From Chamaecyparis obtusa (taxonomy: Eukaryota; Streptophyta; Pinopsida; Cupressales; Cupressaceae), in NCBI GenBank assembly GCA_027943335.1, contig BSBK01007023.1:372001-436000 (forward strand): 64,000 nt of DNA, written 5' to 3'. Made by a program: the position numbers and the translations under genes. The notes beneath the pieces were generated by a model. The model ran no database searches and was not told the DNA's origin. It saw only the letters and a list, made by a program, of their open reading frames with translations. Shown in pieces: positions 46,894 to 59,000 of this stretch (position 1 is the first letter of the stretch; the number at the start of each line of letters is the position of its first letter).

Positions 46894-48337
46894 ATCTAAA
46901 CTTTTTAAGGCTCTTCACCACAACAAGCACATGTTTCTCTACAAAAGAGTATCTCTGTTCATACTCATCTAAACCTTTTCTAAAGAAAGCAATAGGCTGC
47001 TCCAATCCATCTAAATTTTCTTGAGTTAGCATTGTAGATATGGTATCATGACCCCCATAAGCATAAAGGATAAAATCATTACTTAAATTTGGGTTTAGGA
47101 GGGCAGGGGCTTCCATTAAGGCCTCTTTGATAGCTTGGAAATTGACTTTCCCTTCTTTGGTCCAACTAAAAGATGAATTCTTCTTCAACATGGTTGTTAA
47201 GGGCTTGAGTAAATCTCCAATGTTAGGCAAGAACCTCCTAACAAAATTAATCTTTCCTATGAAAGATTGGAGACTTTTCTTGTGATGTGGTAGGGGTAGC
47301 TCTAAGATAGTTGCAATTCTTTTAGGATCCACTATAATTCCTTCCTTGGATACTACATATCCCAACAATTTTCCTTCATGAACTACAAACACACATTTCT
47401 TGGGATTAAGAGATATCCCAAATTCTCTACACCTTTCAAAAATCTTCCTTAAATGTTTGATGTGATCTACTGCATGCTTTGAATAGATAGTGATGTCATC
47501 TAAGTAGACTAGCACAAACTTGAATATTAGGCTCTTAAAGGCCATATCCATTTCCTTTTGAAATGTAGCACCTGCATTTGACAAACCAAAGGGCATCCTC
47601 TAATAAGCCATGGTTCCCCACTTGGTTGTAAATGCAGTCTCGTATTGATCCTCTTCATTCACCAAGATCTGATTGTATCCTGAATAGCCATCTAATAATG
47701 AAAATCTCTTAGATCCAGAGACACATTGTAAGATTTGTTCCATGGAGGGTAGTGGATGGTAGTCTTTTAGAGAGGCCCTATTAAGATCCCTGAAGTCAAC
47801 ACATAACCTCAAGTCCCCATTCTTCTTCCTGACAGGAACAAGGTTGGAAACCCAACTAGTATGCTTGATGGGGTAGATGATACCACCTTCTATTAATTTG
47901 AGCACTTCCTTACGCATAAGTGGCTCAAGCTTAGGATTAACAGGCATTTTCTTTTGCCTCACTGGTTTGGCATTAGGTTCTAATTCAATAGTGTTCTGGA
48001 CAAGGGTAGGATCAAAACCCTTTAGGTCTTCATATTGCCATGCAAAAAGATCATTGAATTCTCTAAATAACTGAGTGTAAGCTTGCTTTTCCAATTCAGT
48101 GTTCACTTTTCCAAATTGTAAGCTCTTACCTGGTTCCAACTCTAATTCAACACAATGTTCTTGTTGGATTACCAGGCTAGCTTGTTTTCTCTTGACTTCA
48201 TCAGCCTTGTTGAAGATAGCCTCCAATGTGACAAGACCTCTAGGCATCTTATTAGACTTAAGTTGTATCACTTGATCACCATAGTTTTGTGATAGCCTAT
48301 CTTGCTTGTATTCTGAAAAAACATCTTCTTCAAACAA
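46894..48337 (-). pseudogene. G6 reverse transcriptase and RNase H N-terminal part
   Basis: Minus-strand order is PVRQKKMPVNPKLEPLMRKE, VPVRKKNGDLRLCVDFRDLN, FSLLDGYSGYNQI, MPFGLSNAGATFQ, catalytic YLDD at 47495-47506, then FIGKINFVRRFLPNI and the RNase H start (FILYAYGGHD, where Y-D is usual). The frame is cut after KKFR by Z and continues at 39372. A stop lies near 47597-47599. Confidence 0.9.
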
Positions 48338-48509
48338 GAATCATAGAATTTGTTCATCATTGTCGAACACCTACCAATTGACATCATTATTAGGAATAGA
48401 TGGTCTAGCAATCACGTTGATATGTTATTGATCTATTTCTTTTGAAATGCTATTTGGAATATCATACTGAGATCCAACATCAACTAACCTATTTGCATTT
48501 TGATTTAGC

Positions 48510-48855
48510 TACCTAGGGATAGCAACAATATTAAAAGCACAAAAATCTTCAATTATATCCCAAACTCTATGTTTGTATGATTTCAAAGTGTCATTTTTGG
48601 TTGCACTTATCCCTCTTACTTGGCTAACAACTAACTCACTATCACCATAAACTTTTAAGGCCTTAAGCCCTCTTTTTCTAGCCCACTCTAGTCCATTGAC
48701 TAGACTTTCATATTTTGTAGTATTGCTAGTGTAGGAGAAACTAAATCTAAAGGAAGTATAATACCTTTCTCACCATGGGACACTAACATAACACCACCTC
48801 CAGAACCATTTCTACTTCCAGCTTCATAAAAAATTAGTTCCCAAACCTGATTATT
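48510..48855 (-). pseudogene. G6 RNase H-like domain upstream of reverse transcriptase
   Basis: On the minus strand, NQVWELIFYEAGSRNGSGGG at the start, then after a frameshift TTKYESLVNGLEWARKRGLK and KVYGDSELVVSQVRG, ending FNIVAIPR. This fits an archaeal-type RNase H fold: an Asp-like first strand (here Glu), a Glu in the helix and GDS. It sits between the protease and the reverse transcriptase. Tat-lineage elements are known to carry an extra RNase H of this type. Confidence 0.75.
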
Positions 48856-48912
48856 CTAATTCTCTGAATCGGTGTCCTCCTTGAGAAGGCTTGGCTCTAT
48901 GACCCCACTTTC

Positions 48913-49641
48913 CTACATCAAATAACTTCCCAAACCAAAATCCCAAACAAGATTTTCTTGGGCTTCTGAAGCTCTTTCATCTAGAAAAATATCAAGGATA
49001 CTTTCTATTTTTGTGTCCGTTTCACTAATGGTTTGGAAGTCACTGTTATCAAATATAGGGCAATTTACATTGATGGCATTGGACACATATGGCTCTATAT
49101 GGTGTGCTGCCAATGGTTCTGACTTAATTGTGACCTTAGTCCCATACCTTGTATGAAATAGCATGTGAGACCAGTCAGAAGATAGGTAGCCTCCTATCTT
49201 GGCTGTAAACTCCCTTGATAAACATATAGCAAATAATGCAGGGAGATCTATGATATATATATCAAGGAGGATGGAAAAATTAGGACTAGCATGCAGGATT
49301 AGATTGGTATCCTTAGCCACACCTATAGTATTGACTGAGGATCCATCAAGTTGGGTAACCTTCTTTTGGAAGGGCTCATATTTCAGTCCTAATTGGTTAG
49401 CTACTGTCTTGGGCATTATAGTGCTAGTAGCCCCACTATCTACCATACAATTATGCACTAAAGATTTTACAATGATTAAAGATACATAAAAGGGAGGTGG
49501 CTTTGAGTTCCTACCTTGTGTGGCATTGGTCTTGGATTTTCTACTTGGAGCCTCCTTTTCTTGATCAGCGTTAACCAACACTAGCTTTGCAACTTCTTTT
49601 GTAGGTTGAGGAGTTGCTACTTCTGTCATGGCCTTCTTCAA
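48913..49641 (-). pseudogene. G6 aspartic protease
   Basis: The active-site block CMVDSGATSTIMP lies about 60 residues in, followed by YIIDLPALFAICLSREF and SSDWSHMLF. The domain would process Gag-Pol. The frame ends at a TAG after GSYLM (48913-48915). Confidence 0.85.
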
Positions 49642-49650
49642 AATTTTAGG

Positions 49651-51467
49651 CTATCTTGGAAGAGCCAAAGAGTCCCACATAGACATTATGACATTCACCT
49701 TCTTCATGTTATTTACAATATTATAAGGTGCCACAGTGTGTACTCTTTGTTGTGCCTTTACTATGATGGGCTCCACCCCTTTAGACTGTTGGCTTTCTTT
49801 GCTTGTAATGACATGAACTTCCTTAGGTATGATGCGAGTAACTTGCTGCAATGGCTCTATAGATGTAGTCGCTTTAGTATTAGAATCTTCTCTCTCCATG
49901 TCTTGAGCTCTTCTCTTTGCTCTTGTATAGGCAACAAAAGAAACTTCATCATTGACTCCATTGAAGTCTGGTTGTTCCCAATTAAAAAGGGCAGTCTCAA
50001 TCTCTTGTGATTCTTGTTGAGGCACTGATCCACTAGATGAAGCCTCTGATTGAGCTTGTGAGGCATTCTGAACCATTAGATCTTGGCTCATCCATCCATT
50101 TGAAGATGTGGCCTAATTGTGAGGCTGATTATAAGGAAAACACCATTCATTCTCCATAGCCACATTATTTTAGCTAGGAACCATATCCCTCACTGGATTT
50201 GTAGAATTGAGAGGTGCAGGGTTATATGGTTGGAATGGTCTTTGGTTAAAACTTTGTCTTTTTCCTTGATAACCTCCTTGGTATGGTGGCCTATTTTGTT
50301 GATAAGGCTATCCTTTATTTTGATATTGTTGATTAGGACCTTGGCCTTGTGACTGAAATGGTGGTCTAATTACTTGACTTTGTTTCTTTAAATTTGTGAC
50401 CTCTTTAGTTAAGGTCTTCAGCAAATTTGTCATTTCTTGTTGACTGCTTTGTTGGCTATTCTTTATCTCTTGTAACTCTTGAGACAAGCTAGTTCTCAGC
50501 TCTTAACCATTGGTACTAGCCTGAGGTGCTAATATGGTGGGAATAAGGGTAAATGGGGGTACTTGTGCAGGTGCAATGGGTTAAAGGCTAAGAAAAATGG
50601 GCATTGGAGGTATTCGGGCAATCATGCTTGCTTGGATCAAACAATTTTCAGCCCTGACAGCTATGTCAAAATCTTGGGGAAGAGAAGTACCACCCATGGA
50701 CTGGATCATGACAGAAATTTGACCATTCAAACTTTGCTAGTAGTAGAGGAAAGCATGGTCAGCTGATGGTCTCACTGAGACTAGAATTTTATTCCATGTT
50801 TTGAAGAATCTACTGTTGTAATCTATCATTTTCTCTTGAGGGTCTCTCTTAATAGTTGTTAACTTCTCAACTAGAGACAAGTTATCTGATTTATCCTCAA
50901 AATGTTTACTCAATGCATCTCCTAATTCATCCCATGAAGTAATAGAACCAACAGTTAGAGTCCTAAACCATTCAAGAGCCTTACCTTTTAGAGAGGCTGC
51001 TATAATTTTGTGGCCACATCCTCTTGAGTAATATTGTGTATGCTGTAGATGGTGGTCACATCTCTTATGTGTTCAAAAGTAGTTGTCTGCCCTTCACCAG
51101 TGAAATTAGGTATACTCTTTATTGCCACCAAGGGTACATCATGATGTTGAGAAAATGCTAATGGACTCCCTTGGTTGAAAGGTGCAAAAGTAAATGGCCT
51201 AGCCATTATAGGAGTTGGAATCTAAAGATTGACAACTAAATGAGTTGTATTTGGTGTTAGATTTGAATCCTCTTCTAGATCTCTAGTTAGAGACCTATCT
51301 CTTCTTATAGAATAAAAGGGAAAAGGTCTCCCTTTTGAGGTATTAGGAGGTGTTGATTGAACTCTCCTTACAGGGGATGTTCTTTGAGTTGACCTACCTT
51401 TGTGACTTCTTGAGGGAAACTCTAAAAATTTAGTGGGCTTTGAGCTTCTAGTCTCAATCTTTCTCAT
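49651..51467 (-). pseudogene. G6 gag
   Basis: From the right, an Arg/Ser/Pro-rich N-terminus, then a Retrotrans_gag-type capsid (IPNFTGEGQTTTFEHIRDV ... KGKALEWFRTL, ITSWDELGDALSKHFEDK), a Gln-rich linker (QSSQQEMTN; PYQGGYQGKRQSFNQRP) and a Ser/Glu-rich tail. A frameshift near 51010 and several TAG/TAA codons break it. No zinc knuckle was found. Confidence 0.8.
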
Positions 51468-51626
51468 AAACCTTAAACAAGGTTGGCCGAAAACTTTGAA
51501 ACTAGTGGATTCAATAGATATACCTGATAGAATGACTTCTAAAAGCCTATTTTATGCAATCTTCATATCAGAGATAACGTAACTTGAATCTAAATAAACT
51601 TCTTGTCCCACTGGGTGTGCTAGAAT
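51468..51626 (-). other. G6 leader next to 5' LTR
   Basis: This holds the 5' leader. On the minus strand after the LTR end comes attctagcacacccagtggg. The primer site must lie here, but I cannot assign a tRNA with confidence. Confidence 0.5.
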
Positions 51627-52937
51627 TGTTATACACTAAGTTTGCACCCTTGTCTCAAGCTCTCATAGTCTTGATAACCTAGTATAATATGGGAATCATC
51701 TCCAGGTTATGGGACCTATGCTAACTTAGATGAGACCTCTAGGTTCTAGGCTGGTTCCTCTGGGATAATCACCTTAATTTTCTTATAGACATGAAAAGTA
51801 AAACTTTTACGGGAAAGGGATAGAAGGAATGCTTGGAAAGAGAAAAGATTGAAAGAAAACTACCTACTAGGTGATACACTGAAATTAGGGTTTGGATCTC
51901 AGTATAGAGAAATGGAATCAATCAAAGGCTCAGGTCTAGTAGGTCACAACTTACTGCATAGACTTGCATAAGTATTTCATAGAAGGGTCTAAACATAAGA
52001 CACAATTTATGACCTATAAGCATACATTCACTTCTGCAACTTGGTGTAGGATAGAGACAAGACTGTTAGGGGGTTGAAGTATACCCACAAAACATCCAAA
52101 TCAAATCAAACACAATAACACACAAAATTATAGAAAGCAAGAGAGATCATGAACCCTAAGATACCATTGAAAACATCATATACTTTAATCCAATAAGAGA
52201 TAATTTAGACTAGGGAGCATAGGGACATGAAGGATTGTCACAAAATACCTCTGCAATATCTGAATCATCAATGGGAGAAATAAAACTATATAAGCTAGAG
52301 GGTAAAAATGATACCATAGATGACCTTTAAGAAAACATGAATTTCTTCTACAAATTATCCAACTCTGAGCCCTAAGGCTCCAAAAATAAAATATATACAT
52401 ACTCCTTTGCACGCAGGCAAGAGTCAAAAACTAACTAGGGTTACATGGTTTTCAATACAATAATCAAACCCTAGCTGATCAAATCTAATCATAAATATAT
52501 CTCTTCAAAAATCATAGCTAATCAGATCTTTTTGCCCATCTCTATAGTACAAATCAACTTGCAGACAAGCAACCTAGACTTATCTACCTCTCTTGCATAA
52601 AGTCTTACCATGAACGCACTTATTGGTACTCTCAAAAAATAAGAAATGACCAAAGATAGCCACCTAGACCCCTGTCATCATCTTCCCCACCTGCAAAATG
52701 TTCTAAAGATATAAATTCCATCCACCAATTCTGTCACAATTGACTACTGGTTCAAAACACCTAGCCGAAACCCTATAGGAATATATTTGAATTTAAATAA
52801 TAATGGCTAACAGGTGGTGCCAAACCTTTCCTCCATCAATAGTCAATGTTTAAAACTTAATCTCACTTTAAAATGTGACCATGAAATCTTCTTATTTACC
52901 TGGGCTCGGCATCTGACTGCAAATCTAACCTTAAGTC
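51627..52937 (-). repeat. G6 5' LTR, partial (cut by Y)
   Basis: It matches 34952-36262. At 52938 it breaks and TGTTGGGTATATTC begins. AAGTC just before the break is the candidate duplication for Y. Confidence 0.88.
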
Positions 52938-55049
52938 TGTTGGGTATATTCTTGATTTTTTGAGGTTTTTGTCCAAACATTGGTTTAGTCCTCTGGTCTG
53001 TAAAGTTTTCCTAGGTACAAGTGTTGGAAGTTCTTCAAAAAAAATTCATAGCCCACTTCAAAAATCCTTACACTAGGTCTTGTCCTTGAAAAATGTTGAA
53101 TTCATGCAAAAGTCCTCATGATTAGCCCTTATTCTTCTATTTCATTATTACATTTTTAAGTCACTTAAGCTGATTAAATCATGTACGTGTTAAATTTTTT
53201 GTGTTCGCTGAATCAGAAAAGGTCATAGCATGTCTCATATAGTATTCAGTGATTCAGTGAACAAGTCAATCTTATGGTAACCGTCATTTTAGTCACGTGG
53301 TCTCTAAGTCTCTTGGTTAACACCTCAACCATTCAGCAAACTAGAGAATATGTTAAAAATGCTAAGTATTGTCTTTGTTCGTGTAGTCTCCAAATATCCA
53401 GCGGTTATCAGAAAAAATCTAGTGATTCAACAAATGCATTATCTCCAATTTGTGTATTCCTTGGTGGTTCTTTGCTTACACTCAGCGACTTGGCGACAAC
53501 GGTTACCACTCATTCTCTGAATCTAGCGGTTAAGGGAAAAATAACCTAGTGACTTAGCGAATACCATAGATCATTGTCAGGATCGACAGTTGTAGTTTAA
53601 TCTTAGATATTATTGGGTCCTACATGTTTCATTTGGTGAATGAGTGACTGTGTAAAGACTTCTAAGTTTGGTGGCCCTGATAGTTTGGTATGAAGAATTT
53701 GGCGGAATGGGTTGTTTCAAGCATTTGCTTGTTCTTGAAATAAGTTAGTAAGAAGCTAAATGATTTAGTGATTCAGCGAATCATGTGGTCGTAGGTTCTC
53801 TAAAAGGAAAAGGTGAAGGGCATAATCATTTAGTGAATGCATGAATAAAAGGATTGGCTAAGTTTTGAGTCTTCAGTTGCTTAATCATGGATTGAAATAC
53901 TCAGTGTTTAATATGATCTAGCGATTCAGCGAACCCTTTGTTTGCTGAATCTCCAAAAGATTTAATAGTTAGTTGAGACATTAAGAGAATGTGAGATAGC
54001 TTTGTTCACTGGTTCGCCAAATGATAACTGCAGTCAAGTCCTCGAAGGGTGTCACTATGTTCGCTAAAGCAGAAAAGTACCATGAGTTAAGGATTGCATT
54101 TTGAGAACCCATGAAGGCTTTGGTCACTAGTTCTCTGAATATATGCTAGGGTTAACATTGCATTCAGCGATCATGAGAAGCTTTCAGTCATAGATTCACT
54201 AAATGGGCCCAGTTGGAAAAGGTAATAAAAGAAAAGAAAAGGGATCATTGCCTGCATGGATAAAGTATAGTATCAAGCTGGAAAGTAAACTAATCAGCCA
54301 TCCAATTAGTTACAAAGTAAACTTCTACCTGAAGGTATGGATCCAAGTGAAGAGACATTAAGAGCCTTAAATTCTTATGATCCTAGCCTTTATCCCATAA
54401 CTACAGATGAAGCTAGACAACTAGTCAAGTCAAGTGGAATGCTATTGACTCCAAGATGGGATCTGACTTGTGCTTTCATCATAGATCAAATAAGAAAGCA
54501 ACCGCAGGGCAGCCTATCATATGAGGTTCACATTGGTGATATTATAAGAGGAAGTGGCTATGACCCTAAGTCTCAAGTTGTTACAATGTGGTCCATGGCC
54601 CCTAGGACTCAAAAGCCATCCCTATTGAGTATAGAGGATAAAATGGAAGGGAATCTGATTGTTTGGACTATGCAAAATACAACTGACTTTGAAGTTTCTA
54701 AGGCAATGACTCATTGGGCTAACCTGAATGAGGCAAAAATAGTTCAATTATCTGAAAGGTACTCAAAGTTGTTTGAAAGTGCAAACCTGGTGGCCAAGGA
54801 TAGAGATTTAAAATTGATGAAGATCAAGTAGCTAGAAGATGAATTGGTAGAGATAAAAGTTAAGCTTGAAGAAGCTTCGAAGGTAGTTGTTGTCCCCCCT
54901 GTGCAGATTGAGGTCCCCATTCAAATTGATGAAGAAGTACCTAAGGGACCTAATGAAGATTTGGATAAGATAAGGATAGAGGCATCTTTGGACACCATGT
55001 CAAAGATTGTGCAATACAAGTGAGATAAGATAATATATAAAATGGATAT
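52938..55049 (+). mobile_element. Y: unclassified retroelement inserted in G6 LTR
   Basis: A TG-starting sequence interrupts the G6 LTR. The first 1.3 kb is non-coding with recurring words such as agtgattcagcgaat. A gag-like frame follows at 54337. No primer site was recognised. G3 cuts Y at 55050, with GATAT before it as candidate duplication. Orientation and family are unproven. Confidence 0.6.
54337..55020 (+). pseudogene. Y gag-like frame, unrecognised
   Basis: ATG 54337 opens MDPSEETLRALNSYDPSLYP. Residues 30-110 look globular (PRWDLTCAFIIDQIRKQPQG; GDIIRGSGYDP). From residue 120 the sequence is a Glu/Lys/Leu coiled coil. After a TAG at 54829-54831 the same frame continues (LEDELVEIKVKLEEASK) to about 55020. 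Its place after an LTR-like segment suggests Gag, but no zinc knuckle is present before the G3 insertion. Confidence 0.5.
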
Positions 55050-55909
55050 TGATGAAGGGTGCTCCCCTTAATACCATAAACACATAACAGAAATAGAGAA
55101 ACAACAACAGCAATATGCAAGAATAGAAAATTGGCTTCTTATTATCTCCACAAATGTAGAATTACAAACTTTCAAAATTACAATATGCAAAGCCACATGG
55201 GCATTCCCTCACAATATTCTGTAGGACAAAGCCTCGAATCAATACCCAGATCTACTACCCAGAATTATTCCAAACTGCCTAAGACAATAATACAGCCTTC
55301 CTTATATAGGCAATTTTCCACCACTTGGGAAGGTTCCAGAATTTTAGCCAATAAGGCTGACCAAACTTAGAATTATTTTATTTTACATTTTATTACATCA
55401 TAGTTGGCTCAAGATAACCTTTGAAACCCGAACAAAAATTTTGAAGAACATTATTTTTTGCCATTTCGGGTGGCCCAACTTCCAAAGACCATAAGTCATC
55501 CCCAGTTGACCCGATCGGTTATTATAACCCCATTTCGGAAATGCCACGAAGCACTCTATAGGCTTGACCCACGCAAGCGCCCATCACCCAAATTTTTGAC
55601 CTCATTCGGAGCCTCTAAAGCCTTCAAAAATGAGTTCAAAGTTTCTGTACCCTGCTGCCAATACCGAAAATCTTCAATATCATCCAATATACACTTGATC
55701 TGGCAATAAAACTTTACTTGCAGACTTATATGACCAAAATCAACCTCCAAGAAAGAAATCAGATCATTCTGAGCACGTAAAAAAATTACCAAAAATAGTA
55801 ACTTTCCATAAATAGCAGCTCTCCACAAAATAGCCCTTATTGAATACAAAAACAAAAATATTTTTGGGTGATGCAAGATTTCTCTTACACCCAGGATGCT
55901 CCTGCATTA
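55050..55909 (-). repeat. G3 3' LTR (860 bp)
   Basis: It starts tgatgaagggtgctcc and ends gctcctgcatta, with the terminal CA changed on the plus strand. It aligns to the G1 and G2 LTRs. Confidence 0.94.
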
Positions 55910-56016
55910 GACACCCAAGGTAATTTGAGAAGTGACCCTGTCATGACTCAAGTGTGCAGAGGAAAACCAAGACGGCTAACCTCCTCCTTTGTCAGCCATG
56001 ATGAATCTTCAACAGG

Positions 56017-59000
56017 TCATCCTTTCCACTTGACCAGATATTCTTCATATATCTTGTTCCTTGTGCTTCTGCCAACACAACTGTCCAGTATATCTTCGAT
56101 CTCCTTAGTGTCTGAACTAGTTGCTGGAATAATCCACTATGCTGCTGTGATCTCATCTTCAACACCTCCTTCATGATACTCTGTCAGATCTGAAATGTTA
56201 AACACTGGTGAAATATTTAGCTCAGTAGGCAATTCTACCTCATATTCATTTCCTGAATCATGCTTCTTCAATATCTTACATGGTCCAAACTTTTTCATTT
56301 TCATCTTGTTATATGTACCAACCGGAAATCGCTCCTTCCGTAAATGAACCATGACTTCATCTCCAACTTGAAATTCCTTATACCTCCTTTTCTCATTTGC
56401 CTTAGCCTTATACTATGTGTTCATCTTGGGAATATACTTCCTCACCTCCCCATGGATGTTCTACAAGTGTTCTACAAAATCCCCAGCTTCAGCACTACTT
56501 ATTTCTCCTTTATCTATCTTCCTTAATTCAGATGCATTTCTTGGACTACTTCCATATACAATCTAGAATGGTGATTTACCAGTGCTCCTGTTGACAGAAT
56601 TATTGTATGCAAATTCTGCCTGTGGTAAAATCAAATCCCATCCTGTTGGCTTATCTCCAACCAAACATCTTAGCAAATTTCCCAAACTTCTATTCACCAC
56701 CTCTGTCTGTCCATCAATCTGTGGATGATGTGATGAACTAAACTTCAAATCTATCTTCAACTTCTTCCACAATGTACGCCAGAAATATCCAACAAACTTA
56801 GTGTCCCGATCTAAAACTATGGTCTTTGGCAAACCATGAAGTCTCACTACTTCTCTGAAAAACAATTCTGCTACATGAACAACATCATTAGTCTTCTTGC
56901 AGGGAATAAAATGTGTCATCTTTGAAAATCTGTCAACTACCACAAAAATTGAATCGTGTCCCCGCTGTGTCCTCGGTAAACCAAGAACAAAGTCCATGCT
57001 GATATCCTCCCAAGGCTTCTCTTGTACAGGTAATGGCTGATACAACCCTGTATTCTACTTCACTCCTTTCACCATCTGACATACTCTACAACTCTGTACA
57101 AACTTCTTCACATCTTGCTGCAATTGTGGCCAATAATAATTCTCACCAACCAAAGCAATGGTTTTATCACGACCAAAATGTCCAGCCAATCCTCCACTAT
57201 GCTTCTCCTTAATGAGATTCTCCCTCATAGAACTTTGTGGAATGCACAACTGACTCTCTCTGAATAGCATATCATCCTGGATGATGAAATCCAACCATTT
57301 TGTCCTGTCTAGAGTAACAGGTTCTGTACAAGCTTTCCAAGCTTCACCAAAATTAGGATCCTCTGGATACAAATTCTTGAGTTCCTTGAACCCAACCACC
57401 TCAATCTGCATCTCTGTCAGCAATAGTTGCCTTCTGCTAAGAGAATCTACAACCCTATTAGACTTTCCACTTCTGTGTTTCAAAACAAATGTATAACTCT
57501 GCAAAAACTCAACCCATTTCAAATGCCTTTGATTTAATTTTTTTCGACTATTCAAATATTGCAAAGCTTGATGATCAGTATACAAAACAAACTCCTTAGG
57601 AAGTAGATAATGTCTCCACTTCTTTAATGCCTGAACTATAGCATAAAATTCCTGATCATAAATAGAATATTTCCTCTTGGCATCATTTAACTTCTCACTA
57701 AAATAAGCAACAGGTTTACCTTCTTGGCTCATAACAGCTCCTATTGCAGTACCACTAGCATCACAATCTACTTGAAACACCTTATTAAAATTTGGAAGTG
57801 CTAAAATAGGTTGTTTTGTAACTTTTTGTTTCAACAATTGAAAACTCTTTTCCGCTCCATTAGTCCACTTAAATTCTTTTCTATCCCCTCTCATTGTTTC
57901 AGTCAAGGGTCCACAAATACTGCTAAAATTTATGATAAACTTTCTGTAAAAGCTAGCTAGACCATGAAAAGATCTTACCTCAGTAGCATTCCTTGGAGTA
58001 AGCCATTCAAGAATAGCCTGTACCTTCTCTGGGTCCATTTTGAGACCTTCTACTGAAACTACAAATCCCAAATACACTAACTCTTTCTTCACAAAACTGC
58101 ACTTCTTCAAATTAATCAACAATTTCTCTTCTCTCAACTTCTCAAATACCATACGAATATGCATCATATGCTCCTCCAATGTCTTACTAAAGATCAAAAT
58201 ATCATCTAGGTAAACAATGACAAACTTACCCAAAAATTCTTTCAGAACCTCGTTCATGAGCCGCATGAAAGTGCTCGGTGCATTAGTTAGCCCAAAAGGC
58301 ATGACTAACCACTCATATAGTCCTTCCTTTGTCTTGAAGGTAGTCTTCCATTCATCTCCTTCTCTGATCTGAATCTGGTGATATCCACTCTTCAGATCTA
58401 TCTTTGAGAAATACACAGCTCCACTCAAACAATTCATAATATCATCCATTCGTGGCAATGGAATCCTGTACTTGATTGTAATCTTGTTTATTGCCCTAGA
58501 ATCTATACACATCCTCCATTCTCCATTCTTCTTTGGTGCTAATACCGCTAGTATGGCACAGGGACTCAGATGCTCTCGAATCAATCCTTTTTGTAACAAC
58601 TCATGTACTTGTCTGTTCAGCTCCTCACTTTCTACAGGTGTCATTCTGTGTGCTTCCTTATTTAGCAAACTCGCTCCTGGGATCAAGTCCATTTGATGAC
58701 TGATCTTCCTGACTGGTGGTAATCCATCAGGCATGTTATCAGATACAATATCCTGAAACTCATTCAACAAATTTGCAACGTCTACAGGAACATCTTCTAC
58801 TTCCTCTTTACTAGCTTTTGGAATTATAGCAAAACATACATGCTCATGCCTCATACCATCTAGGAAATTTCTTCCATCAACAAAATTTATCTTTGCATTA
58901 CCACATACCTTTTCTTCAGTCTCCTTCAATGGTTTTAGCTTATGTCACACTCCATCCTTTGTCAGGGAATAGGTATTCGCACGACCATCATGTACAGCAC

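Larger units (their letters stand above)
34952..52937 (-). mobile_element. G6: Tat/Athila-like Ty3/Gypsy element, minus strand, nested by Z and Y
   Basis: Direct repeats at 34952-36262 and 51627-52937 are its LTRs. Between them, on the minus strand, are gag, protease, an RNase H-like domain, reverse transcriptase, RNase H and integrase. There is no chromodomain. Its own DNA is over 10 kb. Z splits the RNase H, and Y splits the 5' LTR at 52938. Lineage is inferred from the large size and the extra RNase H-like domain. Confidence 0.88.

Noticed and set aside
57281..58696. Plus-strand open frames across the G3 pol region
   Set aside because: They are antisense shadows of the long minus-strand pol frame. 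The same shadows recur in G1 and G2.
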